From the NCBI GenBank assembly GCA_037957365.1, contig JARHVA010003638.1:1375001-1439000 (forward strand): a stretch of DNA of 64,000 nucleotides. Reading direction: 5' to 3'. Below the pieces are notes generated by a model, which did no database searches, had not been told where the DNA came from, and worked only from the letters and a program-made list of their open reading frames with translations. Shown piece by piece: positions 36,230 to 48,300 of this stretch. The DNA comes from Torreya grandis (Eukaryota > Streptophyta > Pinopsida > Cupressales > Taxaceae). The translations under genes were made by a program, and so were the position numbers. The stretch's first letter is position 1. Each line of letters starts with the position of its first letter.

Positions 36230-37755
36230 TGATTTTTCATACAATCAAATATATTAAGCTCCAAATTTGAATGTGTGTTTGACCATGTTCTATAAGTGAC
36301 CCAAGAAGGATAATTGAGTTGATATTGATAGTATTTTGATGTTTTAAGATGTTATAACTATTGGATAGTGTTTTAAACTCAATGAATACTATATTTTTGG
36401 ATTTTATAGGTTTGACCAATCCATATTTAGTGTGAACAATTGTTTATAAGTTGATTGTGTTTGTTGAATGCACTGGTAAATTGAGTAACCATGTTGTAGG
36501 AGTGATTTGAAGGAGTTCTGAGCAGAATTAAAGAAGAAAATGAATATGGATATGTTATATAAGTCTATAATAATTATAATAAGTCAATTTTTGTCATGAT
36601 ATGCCTTTTATTAGATATGGAGAGTCAAAATATCTTAACTATATTTTGATTGTGCGTGACTAGTCTGAGTGGTCATTTTGAGAGAGTTGATTTGAGTGCT
36701 TAGAGCATGTGCTAGAATGTATAAGGAACTTGGAGTTGTTTCATAGGTAATAAAGGTTTAACCCATGTTATTTAATAATATGTCTATGTGAAATATTTGA
36801 GTAGTTGCTTCAGAAGTTTGAGACTATGTTTTCTATGTTTGAAGGCCTAAAGAGCAAGGAGACCTAATTGGTAGGTTCGAGTGTTGAATTGGTATTCTAG
36901 GTGGCATGGACCCATGAAAGAGTAATAAAGGGGGTATTTAATATATTTTTGATGTATTATAATCATTGGTAAAGGATTAATGTGGTCCAAGTAGTCTCAC
37001 ATGTAATGTGTAAGTATGAAGGCCTAATTGTTTTAGGTCTCACCAAGACCTAATGGTGGTTTGGGGATAATAAGGTATTGGCTGACCTATGAAGAGTGTG
37101 GTTATCACATGTAACATGTGTATGGACATATTTTAGGTTTGGTTCAAATATGTAAAGCATATTGGCTGACCAAGATGGGTTAAAGGAAGAGAGTGCTATA
37201 AGTACAAGGTCTATTTTAGACTAATTGTGCTAGGTGTGTGTGTGGATTCAAGTGAAGAAGAGAAATTTTGAAAGAGAAGGTATAGGTTAGTTAGGAACAT
37301 TAGAGTGTGAAAAATATCAGTCATGTTTATGTAATAAATTTGATGCAGGAGGACACACAGGTCATTGGACCTAATGCGCCTAGAAGAGGCAGTTTGAGTA
37401 AGTTAGCCCTAGAGGCAGCTTGAGAGAGATTGGAGGTAAAGAGTGCATGAAAAGGTGATCATAATCATTTGAAGAGTAGGAATAGGTGTTAAATTTAATT
37501 TTTTAGGTAACTAAGTGAGTGTTTGGTTTCCTAGGGGGTTGGTTCCTCCTTAAAAGGTAAATCTTACTAAAGGTCTAGTTGTTTTGGGTGCTCAGCTAGA
37601 CAAGGGCAATAGCTCCTTATGGGATTGCTGTCTTAATAAACTAAGGGATGGGTGTTCCTTGATTATTTGGTTCTGGTCTAAATTTTTGATTTGATTTTAT
37701 AGTAATGTAGTTCATCTTATAGGGTTTAGTGGGTTTTATCCCCCAAGAGGGTTTC

Positions 37756-38139
37756 TGTTAGGATGAACTTTTACATGAGTATTTACAATTTGATATTTAT
37801 CGAGAGGTAAATAACATGTTTGTGAGTTAGTATCTGGTTAGTAATTAGTTATAAAAATATTGTTATATAAAAAATATTACAATTAGTATTTTTTATTATA
37901 TTTTTATACGTGAGTGGAATTGTTCAACCAACTCATGGATATAGGAGATTGGGAGATATTATAGGTAGATAAGATCTCCATGATTATAGGATGGTATTAT
38001 ATATATTTGTATTGTAATATGAAAGAGAATATGATAGAATAATATCAATGTGATTAATGTATAACTATCTACTATGTTCATCTCTCTATTGTTAATTATA
38101 TGAGTTAATACTACATATATGCTCTTCCAATTCTTATCA
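37756..38139 (+). repeat. 5' LTR of element E
   Basis: 384 bp, TGTTAGGATGA...CTTATCA, about nine-tenths identical by eye to the 3' copy. A TATATATA motif near 37,993 is a plausible promoter element. Confidence 0.93.
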
Positions 38140-39309
38140 TTGGTATCAAAGTGGCTATGACTTCTTAAAAATTATGTGAGGTAGTAAACCATATACTGAA
38201 CGAGTGTGGAGAACATGTAGATATGAAATTCCTCCACTAATATTCCCACTTTGAGGTGAGGTAAATATATGAACTAGTATGTACCTCACCTAAAAAGTGA
38301 TCCAGAGATTATAGTCACTATTTTCATCAATAACTAAAAAGCTGGCTACGTAGACTGTAGCTAGTGGAGCCCACTTTTATAATGGAGGGGGCTCTGCAGC
38401 TATGTATGGTAATAGTGTTCTATTAATTTCATAATTACACTATTATTTATTTACCATATATATGGCTATATAAACATATAATTGAAGACTGAATCTACTA
38501 TAATAGCACAATATAATCATTAAAATATTTATCTACCAATATAGTGTCCTTGTGCATTGCGTCTACAGATCCTTTTAGCCATTATTCACTACTAGAAAAT
38601 GATACATGGAAAATAATTGATCAATATCATGAAACATATCATATAGAATGTGCATATTCTGAGTGCCATCAAATGTTTAACATAACTATTATAGCATATT
38701 TATAGGTCTTTGTATAGCTAGCAGGTTCATGCACTTCTAGTGCAATTATCACTCCATCACATGGGTTGCCATATATAATAAAGGTATTAGCATCACTTGA
38801 AAAAACATGTATAAGTTATTCATAACTTCTACCAATCTCCATGATACACCACCATCCTACTTCTCTTCCACCATCAGGGATGAAAATTAACATTACGCAA
38901 TCTTTTCTTTACTATAAGATTTTATTATTTTATAGTAGCTGTCTATTCAATGTGTTAATAATAATTGACTATAGTTCATGTGTTTGTTTAATGGATCAAT
39001 TATTATTTTAGTCGAGTCTTAATATTTAAGCATCTAGTCTTTTTATTTCTTTTATAAAAAGATCATAGTTTAATAATTGTCATTTAGTCTTTTGTTTCTA
39101 TCTAGTTTATACTCTGGGTCATTCTTTAGTCTATGAGAGTCATTTTTTTATAAGGATCATATAGTCATGTCATTTGGGTTTAATATTAGTCTATAGTATC
39201 CTTTTTTATAAGTCATTAGTAAGTATTATCTTGTCGAAGTTAATAGTTAAGACATATTATGTAAAGGATGCATTATCGGTTTAAATCGACGTCCTGTGAG
39301 AGTGTCATA

Positions 39310-40075
39310 ATGGAAAAAATTGGTCATGTTGAAAAATTTGAGGGAAAATATTTTCACACCTAGAAAGTATGAACCCAATTATTTGTAATCAACAAAGACC
39401 TATGGTATATTGTTGATGGAAAAGTGAAAAAACCCAAAGAAGCAGATGAAGTAGTAAAATGGGAAAGTGAAAATTGAAAAATTACAATAATAATTGGATC
39501 AATGTTATTTGATGCTTATTTACATCATATTAATTTATCTAAATCTTCAAATATAAATTGGATAACATTAAACAAATTATTTGGTTCACAAGTCAGAAGC
39601 ACATTAATTGCATTGAAGCAAAGATTGTTCGGTCTCAAAATGGAAGAAGGTGACAACATGGTGGAACACATCAATAAGTTTCATTCCATCTCAAATCAAT
39701 TAGCTGGAATTAAAATTGAGGTACATGATGATGATGCAAAAGTAGTTTTATTGAATAATATGGCACCCAGTTATTCTAATATAATTTTTACATTGAGTAA
39801 AATCAATACTAGTTTAGAAGATCTCATTTCTTCTCTACTTGATGAAGGAAAAATAACTATGATTGTTGAACCAAAGGAAAATACAATGTAAGGTAAAAAT
39901 AAGAAAGATAAGGCTTTTGTTAATAAAAAACTCAAACATGGAGAAAATTATAGAGATACAAAGAAATGGCTCACCTGTTTCGATTGTAAACAAGTTGTTC
40001 ACATGTATATGAATTTTAAAAAAAAACACAAGATTTACTTGATGGAAAACTATAAGAAACTTCCATGGCCATAGA
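39310..40075 (+). pseudogene. gag: Copia-type gag (element E), nearly open
   Basis: Starts at the ATG at 39,310 (MEKIGHVEKFEGKYF), then a few stops at Q/W-type positions, then an open stretch at 39,502-39,891 with LFGSQVRSTLIALKQRLFGL, MEEGDNMVEHINKFHSISNQ and VVLLNNMAPSYSNIIFTL, the hallmarks of the Copia gag (UBN2/Retrotran_gag) domain. A zinc-knuckle remnant CFDCKQVVHMYMNF (C-x2-C-x4-H, last Cys lost) follows near 39,980. After about 40,075 only acidic and low-complexity sequence is seen. Confidence 0.88.
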
Positions 40076-40450
40076 TGAAGAAGAAGAGAATTATGAACAA
40101 ACAAATACTACTCATACAAAATATCTAAGTGAAGAAGACTATGTCTATAAATTAAATCTATTGGAGGAAGAAGGAAAAGGAGGTTGGAGGACATGCAATG
40201 TCCTCTCACCAGTCACCACCGATGAGGTCGTATATAGATTTTGTCACTTTTGTTTTTTAGTTGTGTGGTGTGTGTTTGATTTCCACTATGTGGTAGTTAC
40301 ATTTATTTTTCAACATGTGTGAAAAATAAGAATAGTTGTACCTATTCACTTGTAAAAGATATTTCCATGTAACCCCTCTTTTAGATACATTATAGAATGT
40401 TGATCTCAAAATTATTTGTAACAATCATGAAGAAAGGTTATGGTTAACTT
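40076..40450. other. Non-coding interior of element E
   Basis: Where pol would begin there is only a short acidic stretch and then AT-rich DNA without domains. Confidence 0.6.
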
Positions 40451-40560
40451 GAGAAAACTAGTTTGTAAGGTTAGTGGTGAACCTAAAAAAACCCTTTTGT
40501 AAGGTTACTGGTGAACCTATGAAAACCATTTTTTAAGGTTATTGGTGAACCTATAAAAAC
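40451..40560 (+). repeat. Three ~35-bp tandem repeats in element E
   Basis: Three copies of gtaaggtta(g/c/t)tggtgaaccta(t)aaaaac(c) lie just upstream of the polypurine tract. Copies differ by single substitutions. Confidence 0.85.
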
Positions 40561-40692
40561 TAATTATAGATGAGTGTGAAGGAAAATATGAGTGATGGAA
40601 CACGCACATAGAGAATATCATGAGCACACGGAGGTGGAAAGCTACAATTAGAAAAAGAGATATATTGTACCATGTAAAAACTATGGGGGGAA

Positions 40693-41075
40693 TGTTAAGA
40701 TTAGCTTTTACATGAGTATTTACAATATGATATTTATCGAGAGGTAAATAGCATATTTGTGATTTAGTATTTGGTTAGTAATTAGTTATCATAATATTGT
40801 TATATAACAATAGTATAGTTAGTATTTATTATTATATTGTTATACATGAGTGGAGTTGTTCAACCAACTCATGAATATAGGATATTAGGAGATATTATAG
40901 GTAGATAAGATCTCCATGATTATAGGATGATATTCTATACATTTATATTGTAATATGAAAGAGAGTGCAATAGAATAATATCACTATGATTAAAATATAA
41001 CTTTCTACCATGTTCAACTCTCTATTGTCAATTATATGAGTTAAGACTACATATAAGCTCTTCTAATTCTTATCA
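40693..41075 (+). repeat. 3' LTR of element E
   Basis: 383 bp, TGTTAAGATTA...CTTATCA, preceded by a purine-rich atggggggaa. Confidence 0.93.
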
Positions 41076-41263
41076 GTTTCCCACATTTATGATGTTTTCA
41101 TGTGATGTATGCTCTTATGTATGCTTTGTATGTATGTGATTTCATGTTTATGTTGCTTGATCAAGTTGATGTATGTTGAATGTTTAAGAGTTGGGAATTG
41201 AATTGGGTTATCTTGCATCACTGATTCACCCCCCCTCTCAGTGATTGTATCTCTAACACATAT

Positions 41264-41569
41264 AGGGCTCATGTTTCTTTTGATTTGATGTAGAATAATC
41301 TATATTGGCCCATGAAATCAAGTGTTAGTAGCTTTTATAATTTTCATCTCTTTGTTAATGAATGCTCATGAGACATGTGTGTATATTTATTAAAGAATAA
41401 GGGTCAATATTTTCAAGTTCTCAAATAATTCAAATCCATTTTGGAACCTAAATTTGGTCATTGAGTTCATGTCATCCACTCAAATGGAAAGGAGATTACA
41501 CCAATAAATATTTATTTAAATTTATTAAGGCACATGACATTCATTGGAAACTCACTGTGATAAATATTT
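41264..41569 (+). pseudogene. pol: Copia integrase core, N-terminal part (element C)
   Basis: Resumes the frame interrupted at 30,650: RAHVSFDLM, YGPMKSSVSSFYNFHLFVNE (D/H-x-x-GPM...SxYFLxFxDDxS), FQVLKxFKSILEPKFGH, then HVIHSNGKEIT (IRSDRGGEY pattern) and a shifted KAHDIHWKLTV. Catalytic acidic residues are partly lost. Confidence 0.85.
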
Positions 41570-42798
41570 CATAATAAAATAGTGTTATATAAAGGTATAA
41601 TCTCATTATTATGGAAATGCTACATTATCTAATTTAGGACTCACACCTAATTTGTGCATACTATACATAAGTAGTTTGCATAACATTTTTTTATTAAAAT
41701 TTTGGAAATAGGAAATGTTAAATATTTATTAGATAAAATAAACTAAACTAAATCAAGATGTAAAATATATAAATAATTTAAGCATTCACTAATTTTTAAT
41801 TTACTATATTTATAAAGATGATAAAAATTAAAAATGCAATAAGGAAATAATTCAGTTGGAAAATAGGAATGTAGAACTGAGACATAAAATTTAGATTTGA
41901 CTATGTGACTTTGTTGACTGATTATGAATAAAAAATAGGGCTTCTCTTGATCTTTGGATAAGACTATTTGAATCATAGAAATATGTGGCATGTTAGTGTA
42001 TTTAGGGAGCACTAGCATTTAGTATGCATTTTTACTTCTATGTGAAAATGGTTCTATGTGTTATCACCTATTAAAGTTGTGTAAGTGTTATGCGATGTGT
42101 GATATGTTATGAATCCATTGTGTACCTTTTTATTCACCAAAACCTTAGATCAATAGGTTATGTGGAAAAAATAATGAAGTAGAAAAATTAGTTAGTGTTG
42201 ACATTTTGATTTACCTCATCACCCCATTTGTTGACTGCTACCTACATACCAATACTTTGAAAATAAATCAAACTCAAAATTTTCTCCATGCTAGAGTGGT
42301 GTGTGTGAAAGATTGGTGTAAATTATAAATGCTTGTGCAATCCTGGTGTGATTATATGCTTTAATAATGACCTGTGAACTTGGAGGTGTATTCAAACTTA
42401 GCTTAGGGATACTACGTTTGTATGGACTATAAATTAGGAAAATATGTGTTTTTATCTCAATGTGCAGTTAGATATTATGGTGCTTTCAATCATATGAGCC
42501 TCTAGTGAATAATTATTTGTAAATGAGACTTTATAATGATAATTTTATAATTATTTATATGGGGATTTCAAAATGTTTAGGATGAAACATTTGGTGAATT
42601 TGATCAAATAGTTGTTATTTGGAAGGAGGATGCAACTGGTGGAATTGAATAATATCGGTTATCAAAATATTCCAAAAGGAGTGGTCTTATTTGAAGAGAA
42701 ATTTTAGATAAATTTAAAGCGTGGATCAATCTAAAATTGAGACTAGGGTGCTTAGGATGTTAAAAAGGATATTTAGAGTCAAAATTTGTTTGAGAGGT
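41570..42798. mobile_element. Candidate ~1.23-kb insertion inside Copia integrase
   Basis: Integrase coding sequence stops after KLTVINIS near 41,569 and resumes near 42,826 with ...VVKDYGNR / RIMEIGMS (the RKNRTIMExARxML region). The intervening DNA shows no Copia sequence. AATATTT occurs at both edges (41,563-41,569 and 42,799-42,805) as a possible target duplication. No terminal inverted repeats or LTRs were seen, so the class is unknown. Confidence 0.45.
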
Positions 42799-42799
42799 A

Positions 42800-43220
42800 A
42801 TATTTATCCACATAAGAAGTGAAGGAAGGGTGGTCAAGGATTATGGAAATAGGCATGAGCTAAATGTGTATAAGGAATGGCCATAAGTTCATTATTTTAG
42901 TAATTAATGTTAATTTTATGTCTATAGTAGTCTACCTACTGAAGTAAACACTCAAAAAATATCTCAATTGTATTACACCATAAGAAGCACAGATTGGGAA
43001 TTATCCTTCTATTTCTCATTTTTTATTTTGGTTTAAAAAACATATGCATGTCCCTAAAGATAAGATAAAAAATATAGATGATAAATCATTAGCATGCATT
43101 TTTATTGGATACAATGAGGGTTCAAATGTATACTCACTCATCAATCCAAAAAATAGGAAGGTATACATCATCAGGGATGTTATATTTGATGAGAAGGGCG
43201 GGTCCAATCCAACTTCCATA
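42800..43220 (+). pseudogene. pol: Copia integrase C-terminal part (element C)
   Basis: Contains an AVYLLN-like VVYLLK, EAQIGNYPSISHF, FKKHMHVPKDK, DDKSLACIFIGY, VYSLINPKNRKVYIIRDVIF and DEKGGSN, the classical Copia order before the RT domain. Confidence 0.88.
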
Positions 43221-43599
43221 TAGTCACCTGATATATGAATTAATCCTTTAAACATTCTAATATTGATAGTGGTAGTGCATATAAGTAAAATAATCTAGGC
43301 CAATGAAGCTATCTATCTCTAACACTAATTGATATTTTTTAATATATGACCAAGTAGTATACAAGCACTATTCAAGATGCAAAATTGGATGGAGTCTCAA
43401 ACCCTTCCACTTCAAGATCAAGGACTCATAGCATGGTTCATCAAGAGATTAATTTTATTCTCTTGAGAATAGTTACATAATCATCAGATCCCTCAATGGT
43501 TCATGAATCCTAAAAATAAAATCCTTGGAGAGATGCCATGCGTGTAGAATATCAATCACTGATGAAGAACAAAACATGATAGCTTGTTAATTTTCTAGC

Positions 43600-44330
43600 A
43601 AGAATGAAGCCTATAGGTTAAAATTGGATATTTAAGGTTAGGTAAAAATTAAATGGTATCATTTAAAATTAAATTGAAATACTTGTATCAAATGGGTATG
43701 CATAGAAATAAGGCATTGAATATACAGATACATTTGTTCCCACAACCAAGATAAATACTACCAGAATGATCATCACTATTATTTTCATTTAAATTTCATC
43801 ATATGGATGTGAAAATTTCCTTCATAAATGGGTATCTACAAGATGAATTATACATGACCTAAACAAAGGGTTTTATCACACTTGGTCATGAATAAAATGT
43901 GTGTATATTCATAAAATTAATGTATGGTCTCAAGCAGTCTCCCTGAGCCTTGTATATCAATATTAATGAACATATCATTTCACATGGATTCAAAATGATT
44001 ACATAACATCTAAATATCTACCTAAAATATTAAGGAGGGGAGGTTTTGAATTTAATTGTGTATGTCGATAATCTATTCATCACTAACATCTCATGAAAAA
44101 TGATTGATGCAACAAAGAATGATCTCAAACAATCATTCTACATTATAGATCTTAAACTATTATATTATTGTCCTGGTTTGGAAGTATGGAAAATAGGACA
44201 CTACATATTTTAATCTCAAATGAAGTATACCAATAACATGTTCAATATATTCTAGATGATTTAATATAAACCTATTACAAAACCTATCTAGACAAGACTT
44301 TAGTTGTCTTGTTTAGATTCATCAACATCA
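43600..44330 (+). pseudogene. pol: Copia reverse transcriptase remnant (element C)
   Basis: MDVKISFINGYLQDELYM at 43,803 (DVKTAFLNGxLxEEIYM), LMYGLKQSP at 43,917-43,943 and LIVYVDNLFI around 44,061 lie in one frame over about 90 codons. The YVDD active site is YVDN (GAT/GAC to AAT), and several Q codons are stops, so it cannot be active. Confidence 0.92.
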
Positions 44331-44519
44331 TTAAATTCCACTTTCTATCATCACTTAATTGGGAGATCTAAAATTAGATAGATATTAACTAGGTTATCAA
44401 TTATCTTTCATGGTTCATGTAGGTATTAAACATGAGTCACTGGAAACTAAAATCAACAAAGTGGATATTGAGATACATTAGAATAACTATGGAGTATGGC
44501 TATAATATAATAAGAATGA

Positions 44520-44990
44520 TCAACTCTTCTTGATAGGTTACATGGATGTAGATCATGTAGGTTCTATTGATGAGAGGAAGTCAACATCTTGATTTGTTTT
44601 AGATTTGGGATCTGGTCTTATCTCATAGGGGAAATAGAATAGAAAAATTCCCAATCCTCCATTGAGACATAATATCATGTAAAGACATGAGTTGTCTATG
44701 AATCGATATGGATACATCACATAATTACAAGATTGGGAGTACCACAAACTTGGACTATGGTTTTGTACTATGAAAATCATGGTGTCCTTTAAATTTTTCC
44801 CAATATAGTGTTTCATGAGCACATAAATCAAATAAAAGTTCAAGTGAATTTCATATGTGAACATGTTGAACAACACAACATTCAACTCCAATATGCCCCC
44901 ACTAGAGATTAGTGTGTGTATGTCTTCACCATGTTCCTTGGATGTGATAAGTTTTAGGCATTTGATATTCTCTCTTTTACTTTTAAGACT
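44520..44990 (+). pseudogene. pol: Copia RNase H remnant (element C)
   Basis: GYMDVDHVGSIDERKSTS at 44,536 (GYxDADxAGxxDxRKSTSG), FVLDLGSGLIS, then shifted QIKVQVNFICEHVEQHNIQL and YAPT (KHIEVxxHFVRExVExGxIxLxYVPT). It ends shortly before the polypurine tract. Confidence 0.9.
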
Positions 44991-44998
44991 TTGATAAA

Positions 44999-45300
44999 TT
45001 AAGGGGGAATATTAGAATAAAATTATTACATTAGGTAATTTATATCTAGCTAGCTTAATTTATCTTTCTTATTCTATTATTTAAATATTATAAATCCTCT
45101 AGTATTTTATGGTTGTGAGTTTCTTTATCATCTCACGTAGAATATAATGTAGGACTAATTATGATATGGTAAGATCCTAAAATATAAAGACTATTATTGT
45201 ACATCATCCTTTTATAAATTTCCTTATTAGATTAATAAAACTAATTACACTTTTGCATTATTGGTAAAAATAAGAAATAGTAATAATATTAATATTAGAG
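44999..45300 (+). repeat. Polypurine tract and candidate 3' LTR of element C
   Basis: ttaagggggaat at 44,999-45,010 is in the expected place. The LTR would start TATTAGAATAAAATTA at 45,010 (TG to TA). Its end near 45,300 is a guess because no 5' partner was aligned. Confidence 0.6.
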
Positions 45301-45339
45301 TTGAAAAATGCTTAGTCATAGGATATATTAAGTGATGAG

Positions 45340-48300
45340 TTATATCATAAGATTACATGCCTTTTTTTTGGTGTGGAAAAATAAATAAGTTTTATCTAAT
45401 TCATATACATTATTATAATCAAGAGTGGCTAGGTTGACATGGAGGGATTCAAACACAATGTCAATAAAAGGAGTAATATTAAGATATTTCTTTGGAATAA
45501 CAATTGTCATAGGTATCTCATCAGTTAGCCTATAACTAAATTGTGATATAAGGGTCACAAGGTAGGAGGAAACTAAGTTCTTATATTAGGAATAAATTTT
45601 AAGTTTTTGATTTTAAGGTTTATCTCATCAATTTCATCATCATCAGAATCAAGGAGGTTGGGTGGGACATTGAACACAAGCTCAGGGTGAACACTATAGC
45701 CTATAACTAAATTGATAATAAATTTAAAACACTAATACTCATTAAAAGGAAAACTTTTTAGAGATTAAAATGTAGTTATTATAAGTATACCACATTTTTA
45801 ATATTATTCATAATTACAAGGGTATCACCTTGAATTTTGTAGATAGATCATAAGTATGGGATATTTACAAAATAACATGCAGAAGAATCTATGACTCTCA
45901 TGTGATGAGTCCAAAGGTGGAAAAATAAGATATTATATGATAAAGGAAAATTTAAAACCATAACTTTCATCTTAACCATAAAAAGAGGTACCATTATAGG
46001 AATCCAAATTCATTCCATGGTCAAACATGTCTTTGGCATATGATATGAGTGGAATAAAGGTTGTTTGTAAAAAAAAAGGGATTAAATGAATTCCAAATAT
46101 GTGACACAAGTAATGAAACCTCCATCTATAAGGTTTATCTTGAATTGGACATCACCCATTCCAATATTAATAAAAATAAGAGGGCCATCTACACGAAGAA
46201 ATTTTATATTTGGGATCATAGCTTGGATGACAAATTTTAAAGTAAAGGCTTGGTATATTTCCTTATCAATTTGGATAGACATATCTTTGCATTGTTACAT
46301 AATATTTTCTTAAAAACTGGGCAAGGTGACTGCCTACTACACGGGTGTTGGTTAAGGAATGTTCATAGTAAGGATAGTTTTCGTTAACCAATTACAATGT
46401 TTACAAGAGGTAAAAACAATCTCAAGGGAACATTATTATGGAGATTAGATAATTATACAATGGGATCATATATTTCAAGGTTATGATAGGATGAATATGA
46501 CTATAACTTAGAAACAAAGGCTTTATAAGCATTAGGTTATATTTTAAGAAGTTATAGACTTGATTTTAGCTATTTTAGACATGTTTCAATGGTATTTATC
46601 ATGGTGATATAGTAGGTTACGTTATAACTATCTATACCAACACATGGAATATAATTTGGGTATCTAAATATTGTATCGACCTTGTCAATATAGTTGTGTA
46701 AATGGGTGACTTTATTGACAAATATAAAAAAATCATTGTAGTAGCATAGATATAAAATATTGTATTGACACATATACAGTGCTAGAAATATAAGACTACA
46801 TCATCACTAAAAATGTAGTTGAAATACCCAAAAAATTAAAATTACATTGGAATGGGAAATTTTGTTAGTTTTTTCCTTATTTTTTCAAATTAGAAAGGTT
46901 TAGAAGGAATAGAGACAAAAGGTTGAGCTTTAGGATAGGATTTACTTGTCCTATAGGCTTGAGGATATATTATAGCTTGGGTTTGAGTGTTTTGAGAAGA
47001 ATCAATGTGAGAATTAATTCACTCCATTCCATTCATGTTAGCCAAGATTTTTGCATTAGTGTAATTGTTAAAGTTAACATAATTTTCCATAACATTAGTG
47101 GTTGGATTCGAATGAAGCTAACATTATGGTTGTGAAGAGTTGTTATTTTTTAAAATTTGATTGTGATTAGTTTGAGAATTATTTGGAAGGGGATTGGATA
47201 AATACCAAGGTGAGCATTGGATAGATTAATTGCATAAAACTTTACCTTACACTCATGAACTTTGTAAACTTTCTCAAAATCATGATAATGTTCTCTTTCC
47301 ATATCATTGTGGTCAAATTTAAAAACAATGATAAAATCATATCCTAAGGTTTCAATAGAAATGAAATTATCAATAAAATGAGCCCAATTAGCATTCAACC
47401 AACAAATAAATTGGTTAGAATACCATTGTGGTTTGGGACATGAATCATCAAATTCTTTAGGTTGATGTGTAGGAAGCTTTCTTCTAAGCTAAGAGGTTGA
47501 TCAATAATTATATTATGAATTTTGTTATAATTATGAGGGGGTTTGAAAGTGGACTCCTAAAATAATAAGGTAAAAGGATAATTTTTTTTAGACATTGAGC
47601 ATGATAACATGAATATTATTCTTGAAATCATAACTATGATTAATGTCACTAACACCATTATTTATCACATTATTGTTATTAGTTTTCATGAGCATTCTAG
47701 TGTTTTTATTAGGTTGAGGCACATCATATTGTCTCATGAGGTGATCCTACATTTTGTATTAATTAAAGGCTTCTCCCAATGATTTAGGAGCAAAATACCT
47801 AACAACATATTGGATTTTTGGTGCTATGGGAAGTTGTAAAAAGATTTAAGAGGATATATTAAATCATGTTACATTAAGTTTTGTTAGCTAAGAATTTCCA
47901 ATGTTAAATGAAGTCATGTACCAACTCATTATCTGCTTGATTACAATTAATAAAATTACCTAAGTTATTTTTAGGTAAGTATGGTATTATAATTAATGAA
48001 CCAATGATTTAAATAAACTTTATAAATTGGTGATAGAGTTGGGCTTAAGTTGATTATACTATTCTCAAGCATCACCCATTAGGGTTTTGGAAAATAGATT
48101 GGTAGTTGAAAAGGTGTTAATTTAAATCCACTCCTTGTAAAGAGTCCAAAAATATTTAAGATGTAAATCAAGATCAAAGATCCATCATAAAAACAAAATA
48201 TATGTTTAGAATTTGAAGCACCAAGCATTCATTTTGGAGGTGCTTGATGAATATATTATGAATATGAGGTTGAGGAATGAGGTTACCTAGACTATCCTAA

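Larger units (their letters stand above)
37756..41075 (+). mobile_element. Gag-only Copia LTR element E, nested in element D
   Basis: A complete small element of 3,320 bp: 5' LTR 37,756-38,139, primer-binding site TGGTATCAAAG from 38,141, gag at 39.3-40.1 kb, polypurine tract (atggggggaa, 40,684-40,692), 3' LTR 40,693-41,075, and 5-bp target duplication GTTTC at 37,751-37,755 and 41,076-41,080. The 2.55-kb interior has no protease, integrase or RT, so the element would rely on proteins from another. It matches the class known as TR-GAG. Confidence 0.93.
30656..41258 (+). mobile_element. Sirevirus-like gag-only LTR retrotransposon D
   Basis: The 5' LTR starts TGTTCATACAG and the 3' LTR ends CTCTAACA; the 5-bp target duplication CATAT flanks the element (30,651-30,655 and 41,259-41,263). 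The LTRs are about 1.7 kb. The primer-binding site at 32,358-32,369 is TAGTATTAGAGC, two transitions from the initiator-Met TGGTATCAGAGC. Internal DNA (32,356-36,229) holds a coiled-coil gag with zinc knuckles and four AAGGGGGAGA-like polypurine tracts, a trait known for Sireviruses, but no protease, integrase or RT. The 3' LTR is split by element E. It inserted into the integrase region of Copia element C. Confidence 0.9.
36230..41258 (+). repeat. 3' LTR of element D, split by element E
   Basis: 36,230-37,755 matches the 5' LTR up to gggtttc, then continues at 41,076 with gtttcccacat to the terminal CTCTAACA at 41,258. The exact start is uncertain by a few bases (TGATTTTTCATACAA or TTTTCATACAA). 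Confidence 0.88.
29100..45300 (+). mobile_element. Ty1-copia element C, interrupted by nested insertions
   Basis: Plus-strand gag, protease, pre-integrase, integrase, reverse transcriptase and RNase H remnants occur in the order that defines Copia (integrase before RT), at 29.15-30.65 and 41.26-44.95 kb. The reading order resumes at 41,264 exactly where it was cut at 30,650 by element D. A polypurine tract, ttaagggggaat (44,999-45,010), is followed by a candidate 3' LTR. The 5' LTR, expected around 28.8-29.1 kb, could not be matched with confidence. Confidence 0.85.

Noticed and set aside
46570..46773. Minus-strand segment LCYYNDFFIFVNKVTHLHNY resembling an RT YxDD box
   Set aside because: It would lie upstream of the protease-like segment, the wrong order, and no other RT motif surrounds it; probably chance.
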